From positions 1-8,878 of the forward strand of contig JBHORE010000201.1 of assembly GCA_042408415.1 (NCBI GenBank): a stretch of DNA of 8,878 nucleotides, read 5' to 3'. Shown here piece after piece: positions 1 to 6,392 of the stretch. Under the pieces are notes generated by a model that saw only the letters and a list, made by a program, of their open reading frames with translations, ran no database searches and was not told where the DNA came from. The DNA is from Thermobaculum sp042408415 (GTDB lineage Bacteria > Chloroflexota > Chloroflexia > Thermobaculales > Thermobaculaceae). The translations under genes were made by a program, and so were the position numbers. Each line of letters begins with the position of its first letter. The first letter of the stretch is position 1.

Positions 1-620
1 TTCTGCCCCTCCTGAAGGGACGTATCCAGCGTGCTCGTGACGCGTCCCACCCACACGCACACATCTCCCCAACGGTCGGCAAGCATACCCCACAGCGTCC
101 GCTCTCTAAAGGGAGAAACATCTGCCAGCCCGGACACCACCGGCCCGAAGCTATTCATGAGCTCTTCCCGCAGCCAAGCGCGCAGCTCCTCGCCATCCCG
201 TAGGCCAACGGCCCCGGGCAGCACCGATGCGGGATCCGATGCGAGCACCGCACCCTCATCTCGGAGATACGTCACCTCCAAGCCTCCTCCAGCAGCTCGC
301 AATGAGATGTTCCCCACCATCCTAGGCACCTTGGCCTCCAGCAAGTAGCTGGCTATGGCTGGCGCAGCTAAGCACCAGCCATAGGTCAGCAGCAGCATCG
401 CCGTCAACGCGCGTCGATCGCTCGTCCCGTAGATCCCGGCAGCCACCTGCATATGGGCATCTATCCACTGGGGGAGGTCCTCCAGGGGCATCCAGCCATC
501 TCCAGGTTGCGAGCCGCACGTAGCAGCGAGGTACCTATCCCTGGAAGCCACCGACCGCAGGGCCGCGTGGATGCCCACAACAGGCTGCAATGATTCAGAG
601 GGCAAGTAGTCTAGCGCCAT
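1..620 (-). CDS. FhuF-like siderophore-iron reductase, C-terminus outside window
   Basis: An open minus-strand frame starts with ATG at 620 and runs without a stop for 206 codons to the left edge, so the end is missing. Residues 65-100 (GTSDRRA, then LLLTYGWCLAAPAIASYLL, then VP) and residues 165-184 (LADVSPF, then TLWGMLADRW) resemble the conserved core of the FhuF / IucA-IucC C-terminal-like ferric reductase family. These cytoplasmic proteins reduce Fe3+ in imported siderophores so the metal is released. The C-terminal cysteines that bind the [2Fe-2S] cluster in FhuF would lie outside the window, so catalytic competence cannot be judged. The start is 2 bp past the stop of the substrate-binding lipoprotein gene, with a G-rich ribosome site inside that gene's last codons. 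This implies translational coupling and a shared iron-uptake role. The family call rests on remembered motifs, not on a search. Confidence 0.72.
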   Translation of the reverse strand, partial: MALDYLPSESLQPVVGIHAALRSVASRDRYLAATCGSQPGDGWMPLEDLPQWIDAHMQVAAGIYGTSDRRALTAMLLLTYGWCLAAPAIASYLLEAKVPRMVGNISLRAAGGGLEVTYLRDEGAVLASDPASVLPGAVGLRDGEELRAWLREELMNSFGPVVSGLADVSPFRERTLWGMLADRWGDVCVWVGRVTSTLDTSLQEGQ

Positions 621-622
621 CG

Positions 623-2617
623 CTATCGCCCCCCTGCTGCCAGGACTGCCGACTCACCCCCGGTTGAGGAAGAAGCACCATCGAGGGCACGGGCCAGCTG
701 GGGTACCAAGTGATCCAACGCGTAGGGGATGCTCAGCACCGTGCCAAAAGACATCGCACCAACTATCATCTCATCCTCCGTATCTGACTCTATCAGGAAG
801 ATGTCTCTGCCCTCACGATGGACCGCGAGCCTGCTGTAGAGAGGATCATTGAGGAACTTCTGCTTATCTTGCTCGTTGGACACAAACCATACAAGCACAT
901 CCACGTCCAGCAGGTCCATGCGCTCAGCGCTGATGGTGGTATAGAACTGCTTGCCGGACATCTTCACTATCTCAGCCGGCGTCTGAATACCTATGCCCTG
1001 GAGCAACCTCCCTCGCGTATCCTGAGGGCCATAGGCGTAGATAACTCCATCCCAGTAAGTTACAACCAGGCCGGTCGCACCCTCAAAGTTCGGATGCTCC
1101 TTGCGCACCTGGGCCATCTGGGACTCGACCTGATTTACTAGCTCCTCCGCCTCGCGCTCCTTCCCCAGGGCCTTGCCTATGATCCTAGTCTGCTCCTGCC
1201 ACGGAGTGCCGTAATCCACGTACTCCTTAGGCTGCGCGATGGTGGGAGCTATCTTCGAGAGCGTCTGATAGTCCTTCTGAGTCATGCCAGAGGAGACACC
1301 TATGATCAAGTCGGGCTTGAGGGCAGATATCTGCTCGAAGTTGAGGTCTCCGGAGGGCAACACCACAGGCTTGGCGTCCCCTAGCTCATCCCTTGCCCAT
1401 GGCCAGACGGCATATGGCTGATCTCCGAACCAATCCCTTATCGCTACGGGCTTGACGCCCAGTGCCAGCACCGCGTCCTGATCGTTGAAGCCCACGGTTA
1501 CTACCCTCTTGGGCTCCTTGGGGATCACGGTCTTGCCGTACTTGTGCTCTATGGTCACGGGGAAAGCTGCACCGGTTTGGGGAGTAGCAGTCGCGACGGC
1601 CTGCCCGCCCTCCAGCAGGTAGCGCTCCAGGTCGTCTATCACGCCGTTAGCTGCGGTGTAGCCGATGCCCAGCATCCACAGGTCATCCGAGACCTCGTAC
1701 ACCCTGCCCTCGCGCACAGCCTTCAGCTGCCGCCATAGGGGATTGCTCATGAAATCCTGCTTGGCGGTGTCCGAGGCCTTGCCGTAAACGGTGACGAAGA
1801 TCACATCACCGCCTATCTTGGGTATGAACTCCTCGCTCACGTTGTACATAGCAAAGTCGTTCACGTCCTGGGAAGGAGGCCTAGGTAGCCCCAGATCCTG
1901 CAACACCGTGCCTATAAACGATTCCTTTTGGTATAGGCGGGTGTCGCCTGGGAGGAACCTAATGACCGTCACATCGGTCTGCTTGAGACGGTCGCCCATC
2001 CGCTGCTGGAACTCCCTAACATGCTCCTGATACTGCTGCTTGACGCGCTTGGCTTCCTCCTCCTTGCCGAGGGCACGCGCGAACAGATCAAAGTTCTCCT
2101 TCCAGGTCACGCCGGTACGCTCGGCGAACACCGTGGGCGCTATCTGGGAGAGCTGCTTGTATATAGCCTCGTGACGCATCTTGCTGCTGAGGATAAGGTC
2201 GGGCTTGAGGGCAGCTATCTTCTCAAGGTTGGGCTCGGTGATCGTGCCTACGATCTCTATGCCGCCAGTATCCTTTAAATATGAGGGCAAACCCTGGCCG
2301 GCGATCGCTTCCACTGCCCCCACAGGCTTGACTCCCAGCGTTAGGGCCGTGTCAAGCTCGCCCGTGTCCAACACGACCACTCTCTTGGGATGCAGAGGGA
2401 CCTCCGTGGTGCCCATGGCGTGCTTGATGGCCCTGGTCTGCTCAGAGGAAGTCGCCGTGGGAGTGGGCGATGAAGATGCGGCCTCTGTGGGCGACGCTGC
2501 CGGAGTAGGGGAAGCCGAAGTAGATGAAGGGGTGGGAGTTTCGCTTGAAGATGGCGCTCCACAAGCGGCAACCAACAGCGCCATCAACAGCAACGCGGCG
2601 ACCTTACTGCGCAACAT
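623..2617 (-). CDS. Tandem two-domain siderophore/iron ABC transporter substrate-binding lipoprotein
   Basis: This 664-residue protein starts MLRSKVAALLL and has a lipobox (LVAAC, lipidated Cys19), so it should be anchored on the outer face of the cytoplasmic membrane. A Ser/Thr/Pro/Ala-rich linker (about 20-60) leads to two periplasmic-binding-protein domains of the FepB/FhuD/BtuF type (about 62-340 and 350-645). Each begins with the family's usual pattern: a Gly-containing strand, then PKRVV, then a Leu-Gly-Val-Lys-Pro-Val segment, then an ALKPDLI strand. Usual family members have one such domain and about 300-350 residues, so this is a fusion or internal duplication. The expected role is to capture ferric-siderophore or a related chelate and hand it to an ABC permease, which is not in the window. 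I chose the ATG at 2617 because GGAGG (2623-2627) sits 5 nt before it; a TTG at 2629 overlaps that site. The neighbouring FhuF-like gene supports iron. Ligand specificity is unknown. Confidence 0.88.
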   Translation of the reverse strand: MLRSKVAALLLMALLVAACGAPSSSETPTPSSTSASPTPAASPTEAASSSPTPTATSSEQTRAIKHAMGTTEVPLHPKRVVVLDTGELDTALTLGVKPVGAVEAIAGQGLPSYLKDTGGIEIVGTITEPNLEKIAALKPDLILSSKMRHEAIYKQLSQIAPTVFAERTGVTWKENFDLFARALGKEEEAKRVKQQYQEHVREFQQRMGDRLKQTDVTVIRFLPGDTRLYQKESFIGTVLQDLGLPRPPSQDVNDFAMYNVSEEFIPKIGGDVIFVTVYGKASDTAKQDFMSNPLWRQLKAVREGRVYEVSDDLWMLGIGYTAANGVIDDLERYLLEGGQAVATATPQTGAAFPVTIEHKYGKTVIPKEPKRVVTVGFNDQDAVLALGVKPVAIRDWFGDQPYAVWPWARDELGDAKPVVLPSGDLNFEQISALKPDLIIGVSSGMTQKDYQTLSKIAPTIAQPKEYVDYGTPWQEQTRIIGKALGKEREAEELVNQVESQMAQVRKEHPNFEGATGLVVTYWDGVIYAYGPQDTRGRLLQGIGIQTPAEIVKMSGKQFYTTISAERMDLLDVDVLVWFVSNEQDKQKFLNDPLYSRLAVHREGRDIFLIESDTEDEMIVGAMSFGTVLSIPYALDHLVPQLARALDGASSSTGGESAVLAAGGR

Positions 2618-2622
2618 GAAGA

Positions 2623-2627
2623 CCTCC
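2623..2627 (-). promoter_or_regulatory. Ribosome binding site that fixes the lipoprotein start
   Basis: GGAGG on the minus strand with a 5-nt spacer (tcttc) to the ATG at 2617. It overlaps the upstream in-frame TTG at 2629, which would add four residues ahead of the signal peptide and has no ribosome site of its own. Confidence 0.8.
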
Positions 2628-2657
2628 AACTCATTGATTTCAACTAACGAACAATAT

Positions 2658-2678
2658 TAGGATAAGTTAAATTTCCTA
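2658..2678. promoter_or_regulatory. 21-bp inverted repeat over the iron-operon promoter, candidate repressor operator
   Basis: The plus strand reads TAGGATA, a 7-nt AT-rich centre, then TTTCCTA; the 7-bp arms pair at six of seven positions. The element covers the -10 box and most of the -35/-10 spacer of the minus-strand promoter, so a bound protein would block RNA polymerase. Placement before an iron-binding lipoprotein suggests an iron-dependent repressor. The arms share AGG/CCT with DtxR/IdeR sites, but the spacing between arms is longer than in the classical 19-bp DtxR box, and it does not look like a canonical Fur box. Which repressor binds is therefore unknown. Confidence 0.45.
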
Positions 2679-2687
2679 GTACGTCAA
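2659..2687 (-). promoter_or_regulatory. Sigma70-type promoter of the iron-uptake operon
   Basis: On the minus strand TTGACG (2682-2687) is followed by exactly 17 nt and TATCCT (2659-2664). The -35 matches the TTGACA consensus at 5 of 6 bases and the -10 matches TATAAT at 4 of 6. Transcription would start near 2652, giving a leader of about 35 nt before the ATG at 2617. It is the only well-spaced promoter I see for this gene. Confidence 0.6.
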
Positions 2688-2720
2688 GATTAAACAAGTG
2701 CGACGGCTTCCGGCTTACAT

Positions 2721-2770
2721 GTAACCAGGTCGTCACCTACCCGTCACCGCGCAGTCACCGACAGATCACA
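2721..2770 (+). repeat. Array of 11-bp direct repeats, candidate OmpR/PhoB-family operator
   Basis: Hexamers begin at exactly 11-bp intervals: GTAACC (2721), GTCACC (2732), GTCACC (2743), GTCACC (2754) and the weaker ATCACA (2765). A loose sixth match (TCAACC) occurs at 2776. One helical turn between identical half-sites in the same direction is the arrangement used by head-to-tail dimers of OmpR/PhoB-family winged-helix proteins, for example pho boxes. The array ends where the -35 box of the downstream plus-strand gene would be. It is also about 35-90 bp upstream of the -35 box of the minus-strand iron promoter, so it could act on either or both. The repeat spacing is seen directly; the binding protein is inferred. 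Confidence 0.6.
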
Positions 2771-2785
2771 TATCATCAACCCGAG

Positions 2786-2796
2786 TAAATTATCCT
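2786..2796 (+). promoter_or_regulatory. Possible -10 region of the secreted-protein gene, activator type
   Basis: TAAATT (2786-2791) and TATCCT (2791-2796) are overlapping -10 candidates. No acceptable -35 box lies 16-18 bp upstream; that position is taken by the end of the 11-bp repeat array. This layout is expected for promoters where an OmpR/PhoB-type activator replaces the -35 contact. The start of transcription would be near 2800, leaving a leader of roughly 130 nt. Only suggestive. Confidence 0.35.
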
Positions 2797-2912
2797 CTCA
2801 TCGACGCGTGGTCATGCACCTGGCCGGAAACACCAGGAGAAAGGAGGTGTTGGGGACTCAGAAGTCTTGGCTCAATCAAGCGCTGATCAACCAATTCTCT
2901 CGGAGGATTCTG

Positions 2913-2920
2913 AAAAGGAG
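2913..2920 (+). promoter_or_regulatory. Ribosome binding site of the secreted-protein gene
   Basis: AAAAGGAG lies 9 nt before the ATG at 2930 and only 3 nt before the ATG at 2924, which favours 2930. A second, even stronger Shine-Dalgarno-like stretch (AAGGAGGTG, 2841-2849) is upstream but has no start codon at good spacing; the in-frame TTG at 2867 is 19 nt away. Confidence 0.6.
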
Positions 2921-2929
2921 ACCATGAGC

Positions 2930-4483
2930 ATGTACACTCAACTACGCAAAGCAATGACCTTACCGCTTACGGTGATGCTAGTGTTCGCCACACTGTTGCC
3001 GATGCTTGCGGCCGTCTCCACGCCGCGAGCTGCCATGGCACAGGGAGACGACCTCGAGATATGCAAGGAGCTTAGGGACCCAAACGGCCTCGATGCGTCC
3101 CTCGCGGACACTGAGTTCGTGTTCACCGTAGACGAGATGCCCGGCATGAGCTGGTCGCTGTTCCCCGGCGAGTGCACAGGCCCCATAGACGTGCCGGGTG
3201 ATAGCGCTACGGTGCGCGAGCAGTACCAGCCGGGAGTCATCGTTGCCGACATTACCGCTCTCGGAGGCTCACAGGGCAACGCCAACAGGCTCATCTCTCG
3301 CAATATGAACCCTGATCCCGGCGCCAACACCTTGGGTGTGGCGCGCGTGTCGGTCGTCGCGGGCGAGACCACCCTGGTGACCTTTACCGACGCCGTGCTG
3401 GGCTACCTGCAGATCTGCAAGGAGGCCTCAGATACCAACGACCCTCTAGGCTACCTGACGAACAACGACTTTCGCTTCCGCATCAACGGCCGCGACGATA
3501 CCTATAGCCTAGGCATAGGTGAGTGCACCGACCTCATACCCGTCCCATACGGTCAGGTGACCGTGCGCGAGCTTCCAGACACCGGCACCATGCTGACCGA
3601 CGTGGAGGCAGAGGCTATCGAGAGCGGCGACAACATGCTGGTGAGCTGGAGCGCCTCCGGTAGGTGGGCCATAGTAAACGTGATGGCCGGCGATGAGACG
3701 AACGAGACCGTTGTCACCTTCTACAACGCTCCCATGCCGACAGGCGTCCTCAAGGTCTGCAAGACCGTTACTGGCGCCTACCAGAGCCTGCTGCCGTTCT
3801 ACTTCACGGTTCGCCAGAACGGCAACTTGCTGCCGGACACCAACGGCGCAGCCCCCGGCAATCTGACCGTGCGCGCCGGCCGCTGCGTGATCTACAACGG
3901 TGGCATGAGGTTCTTGATCAACACCAGGCTGAGCGTCACGGAGGAGCTGCCGTACCTTGGGTTCTACGTAAACAACATCTCCACCAATCCTGCAGGCGCG
4001 CTGCTCTCCGAGGACCTGGGCAGCATGTACAGCGACGCCGTGGCCACGGTTGCCATCTCCGCAAACGTCACGACCGTAACCTTCAACGACGTGGGCGGCT
4101 ATGGCGCACTGAAGATCTGCAAGGTCAACGGTGGTGGTGTGCCCTCCGGCTCGGCCTTCAGGTTCATGATCACCAACGAATACGGCACCTGGGTGCGCAA
4201 CATTCGTGTCGGCTACTGCAACCTGCTGAGAGCCAACCTAGACTCCGATCCTGAGCTCGAGATCGTGAGGTTCCCGCTGGGTACTCCCACGATGGTAGAC
4301 GAGGCCACCAACGGCTACTCAGTCAACAACATCACTTACACACCTTGGGGAGTTAGCCCACCCAACCATCCCGCTCCTTACGGTGGGATCATCTCCACCG
4401 ATCTCGGAGCAGGCACCGTCAACGTGAGGATCGGCAGGGGAATCAACATCTTGAGGTTTACCAACTCTGGAGGCGGTGAATAA
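2930..4483 (+). CDS. Secreted protein of four cysteine-paired prealbumin/CnaB-like beta domains
   Basis: This 517-residue protein has a Sec signal peptide (about 1-37, Arg6/Lys7, hydrophobic core, cleavage after AMA). It then has four divergent repeats beginning near residues 42, 158, 272 and 392. Each repeat starts with a strand ending in (I/V)CK, continues with a Phe-rich strand, then G(E/R/Y)C about 30-50 residues later. In repeats 1-3 a TVRE/SVTEE strand follows, and every repeat closes with a V-T-F or L-R-F strand followed by Asn or Asp. There are exactly eight cysteines, two per repeat, so one disulfide per domain is likely. The pattern resembles prealbumin-like/CnaB-type beta-sandwich proteins of bacterial surfaces. 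There is no LPXTG signal, C-terminal membrane segment or lipobox, so it should be released or held non-covalently. The function is not known; adhesion, a matrix role or ligand binding are possible. It is a single-gene unit, closed by a strong terminator. Confidence 0.82.
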   Translation: MYTQLRKAMTLPLTVMLVFATLLPMLAAVSTPRAAMAQGDDLEICKELRDPNGLDASLADTEFVFTVDEMPGMSWSLFPGECTGPIDVPGDSATVREQYQPGVIVADITALGGSQGNANRLISRNMNPDPGANTLGVARVSVVAGETTLVTFTDAVLGYLQICKEASDTNDPLGYLTNNDFRFRINGRDDTYSLGIGECTDLIPVPYGQVTVRELPDTGTMLTDVEAEAIESGDNMLVSWSASGRWAIVNVMAGDETNETVVTFYNAPMPTGVLKVCKTVTGAYQSLLPFYFTVRQNGNLLPDTNGAAPGNLTVRAGRCVIYNGGMRFLINTRLSVTEELPYLGFYVNNISTNPAGALLSEDLGSMYSDAVATVAISANVTTVTFNDVGGYGALKICKVNGGGVPSGSAFRFMITNEYGTWVRNIRVGYCNLLRANLDSDPELEIVRFPLGTPTMVDEATNGYSVNNITYTPWGVSPPNHPAPYGGIISTDLGAGTVNVRIGRGINILRFTNSGGGE

Positions 4484-4507
4484 CCCCTCCCGAGCAGGGG
4501 ACGACAA

Positions 4508-4546
4508 GCGGAGAGGTGGAAATATTCCACCTCTCCGCCCGTTTTT
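4508..4546 (+). terminator. Intrinsic terminator after the secreted-protein gene
   Basis: A perfect 14-bp stem (GCGGAGAGGTGGAA, 4508-4521, pairing with 4525-4538) has a 3-nt loop (ATA) and is followed by CCG and TTTTT (4542-4546). It begins 24 bp after the stop codon at 4483. It separates the secreted-protein gene from the regulator gene and argues against the regulator's frame starting at 4476, because the hairpin would then be inside the coding region. Confidence 0.93.
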
Positions 4547-4607
4547 CAACCAAAATTCATACAACTTAAATCAACTAATTACATATGCGGAATACAATGA
4601 CAAGCAA

Positions 4608-4613
4608 TATAAT
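4608..4613 (+). promoter_or_regulatory. Candidate -10 box of the regulator gene
   Basis: A perfect TATAAT lies between the terminator and the regulator gene in AT-rich DNA. No recognisable -35 box is found 16-18 bp upstream, so the promoter is either weak or activator-dependent. Transcription would begin near 4620, shortly before GGGGGAG (4632-4638), the only Shine-Dalgarno-like stretch in the leader. Confidence 0.4.
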
Positions 4614-4670
4614 CTAGCTGTCGTTAGCACTGGGGGAGTCATCATACCACCTACCGATCGCTCTCTATCC

Positions 4671-5357
4671 TTGCCCATTGCTCTGCTGGCTTCGCTAGGA
4701 GGTCCGGGCAGCGACATCGCCCTGACGATGGAGGCTGCTGGGTGGCAAGTCAAACTGGCCAAAGGGGACACCGAAGCCTGGCTCGGAGATCCCGCAGACG
4801 TCTGGATTTTGGAACTAGCTGAGAGTTCCCTCAGCACGGAAGCCCTGCTACATGAGCTCTGGGATAAGAGGTTCTCTGTGCCCTTATTGGTGGTCATGCA
4901 GGAGCAACTGATAACCAGCTACTGGCACTTGCTGCTACAGCTGCACATCGACTGGCCAGCGCCGTTCCAGATGCTGGCCTCACCCTACACAGTGCAGGAG
5001 CTGCTGATAAGGGTCGCCTTCCTTATGAAGGAATGCAGGGGACAGAGCGAGCAGTTGATTCACAAATACGGGAAGTTTACGTTGGACACCGGCAGGTACG
5101 AGGTGCGGTATATGGACCGCCTGGTCCCCTTGACCTACTGTGAGTTCCAACTCTTGCAGGCCCTAATCATAGCGAGGGGACGCGTCATCTCCAAGCAGGA
5201 GCTGCTGAAGGCCATACACGGCACGGGAGAGCACTACGACGAGTCGGTCGTGAAGGTCTACATCAATCGCCTGCGGAACCGCCTGGAGCAGGCAGGTGCC
5301 GATCGCTCTTGCATCCGCTCCATCCAGGGAGTAGGCTACAGGCTGGAGGCCAATTAG
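4671..5357 (+). CDS. OmpR/PhoB-type regulator with degenerate receiver domain
   Basis: From the TTG at 4671 the product is 228 residues, the usual length of an OmpR-family response regulator. Residues 1-120 follow the receiver fold, but the signalling residues are gone. The acidic pair after strand 1 is replaced by Leu-Gly (9-10), the phosphorylated Asp by Glu48 (WILELA), the Thr/Ser switch by Met76, and the conserved Lys-Pro by Ser104-Pro105. Residues 131-228 are a convincing DNA-binding winged helix (LTYCEFQLLQAL, VISKQELL, recognition helix around ESVVKVYINRLRNRL, wing GVGYRL). It should bind DNA without aspartate phosphorylation, possibly as a constitutive or otherwise controlled factor. 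No histidine kinase gene is adjacent. The start is uncertain: the frame is open back to a GTG at 4476, but that runs through the terminator. Non-canonical ATC/ATA codons at 4641/4644 sit after GGGGGAG, and the next ATG is at 4728. Confidence 0.82.
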   Translation: MPIALLASLGGPGSDIALTMEAAGWQVKLAKGDTEAWLGDPADVWILELAESSLSTEALLHELWDKRFSVPLLVVMQEQLITSYWHLLLQLHIDWPAPFQMLASPYTVQELLIRVAFLMKECRGQSEQLIHKYGKFTLDTGRYEVRYMDRLVPLTYCEFQLLQALIIARGRVISKQELLKAIHGTGEHYDESVVKVYINRLRNRLEQAGADRSCIRSIQGVGYRLEAN

Positions 5358-5360
5358 CCG

Positions 5361-6374
5361 CTACTCCACGGCAAATATAGCCTTCTGCACTGCCCCTGGG
5401 TGCTCGGCCCATTCCGCAAATAGTGTCGGTGCGTCCCACAAACTGAATGTGGTGGCCATGTCGGCATATCGGATTTTACCCGCCTCGAGCAGCTCTATCG
5501 CCTCTGGAAAGCAGTTGACCGACGCCCGCGAGCCCAGTATCGTCATCTCCTTGCGAGTGAAGTCTAGCCCAGGCATCGGCACATCTACGCCCTGCGGCAC
5601 CAGCCCCACGATGACCACTCTACCTCCGGGCGCCACCAGGTCCACAGCCTGCCGCATCGCTTGTGGGTTACCTGTGGCCTCGATCACCACCGGCATGCCA
5701 TCGCCCTCGGTGATCTCCAACACCTTGTCAAGCAAGGAATCTCCACCTGCTAAGGGCTGTGCCCCCAGCTGGGACGCGGCCTCCAGCCTCGCGGGGTTGA
5801 TATCCGTCGCAAACACCTCGGCGCCCTTAGCCCTCAGCACATCGATCAACGCCAAGCCTATGGGGCCACATCCCAGCACCAACACCTGATCCTCGGCCGT
5901 GATCTGCCCCCTGCGGCTGGCCTGTACCGCGATGGCGATCGGCTCCGCCAGCGAAGCCCGCTCGAACGACAGAGATTCCGGGATCTTGTGCACGTTCTGC
6001 GCTGGGGCCAGCACGTACTCCGCAAAACCTCCGGGTCTGTGAATGCCTATGATCTGTAGGCGACGACAGCAGTTGCGCTTGCCGATCCTACAGGCATAGC
6101 AGTTACCACAGCCAATAAAAGGCTCCACGACCACGTGGTCCCCAATCTGCAGACCATCCACATCCTTGCCCAAGGCTTCCACCACGCCAGCTATCTCATG
6201 CCCGCACACCTGTGGATAGACTGCGTAAGGGTTCTTCCCGAGGTAGAAGTACATGTCGCCCGCGCACACTCCCACCGACCTAACTCTGACCAGCACCTCA
6301 CCCTCGCTAGGCTGGGGCGCCTCCCACTGACCCACGCGCACCTGCCTAGGGGCATCCATTATAACAGCCTGCAT
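5361..6374 (-). CDS. Zinc-dependent medium-chain alcohol (sugar/polyol) dehydrogenase
   Basis: This complete 337-residue MDR-family enzyme should oxidise a hydroxyl of a polyol, sugar or sugar acid using NAD(P). Catalytic zinc ligands fit Cys37, His59-Glu60 (GHE) and Glu144 (LAEP). The structural zinc lobe has cysteines at 89, 92, 95 and 103. The Rossmann motif GCGPIG is at 168-173, and Asp191 at the end of the second strand favours NAD+ over NADP+. The overall type is that of sorbitol, threonine or galactonate dehydrogenases; the substrate cannot be read from the sequence. It is the last gene of the operon with the apionate-lactonase-like gene and the SDR gene, starting 18 bp after the former's stop, with a perfect Shine-Dalgarno sequence of its own. 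Its stop is 3 bp from the stop of the convergent regulator gene, and I see no terminator between them. Confidence 0.9.
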   Translation of the reverse strand: MQAVIMDAPRQVRVGQWEAPQPSEGEVLVRVRSVGVCAGDMYFYLGKNPYAVYPQVCGHEIAGVVEALGKDVDGLQIGDHVVVEPFIGCGNCYACRIGKRNCCRRLQIIGIHRPGGFAEYVLAPAQNVHKIPESLSFERASLAEPIAIAVQASRRGQITAEDQVLVLGCGPIGLALIDVLRAKGAEVFATDINPARLEAASQLGAQPLAGGDSLLDKVLEITEGDGMPVVIEATGNPQAMRQAVDLVAPGGRVVIVGLVPQGVDVPMPGLDFTRKEMTILGSRASVNCFPEAIELLEAGKIRYADMATTFSLWDAPTLFAEWAEHPGAVQKAIFAVE

Positions 6375-6377
6375 ACT

Positions 6378-6387
6378 TCACCTCCTT
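6378..6387 (-). promoter_or_regulatory. Perfect Shine-Dalgarno of the MDR dehydrogenase gene
   Basis: AAGGAGGTGA on the minus strand is fully complementary to the 3' end of 16S rRNA. The GGAGG core ends 6 nt before the ATG at 6374. It supports that start and suggests strong translation of this distal operon gene. Confidence 0.85.
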
Positions 6388-6392
6388 CATAT

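Noticed and set aside
31..348. Plus-strand frame of 105 codons at the left end
   Set aside because: It has low-complexity Ser/Pro/Thr/Arg composition and no ribosome site. It is the opposite strand of the FhuF-like gene, whose translation shows family motifs.
322..519. Minus-strand frame of 65 codons
   Set aside because: Same strand as the FhuF-like gene but a different frame; the translation has no recognisable features and the true frame covers all of it.
2618..2629. Extension of the lipoprotein to the TTG at 2629
   Set aside because: The TTG overlaps the GGAGG ribosome site serving the ATG at 2617; that ATG also gives a cleaner signal peptide.
2819..2837. Small hairpin CCTGG/CCAGG in the leader of the secreted-protein gene
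   Set aside because: A 5-bp stem with a 9-nt loop is too weak to call a riboswitch or attenuator.
4562..4580. CAACT repeated 10 bp apart in front of the regulator gene
   Set aside because: Only two copies of five bases in AT-rich DNA; chance is likely and the sequence differs from the GTCACC array.
4585..4617. Ten-codon frame from the ATG at 4585
   Set aside because: Too short to support, no ribosome site, and it overlaps the TATAAT box.
4476..4670. Extension of the regulator gene back to the GTG at 4476
   Set aside because: It would overlap the upstream gene and place a perfect 14-bp terminator inside the coding region. The extra 65 residues look non-coding and AT-rich, and the protein from 4671 already has the family's full length.
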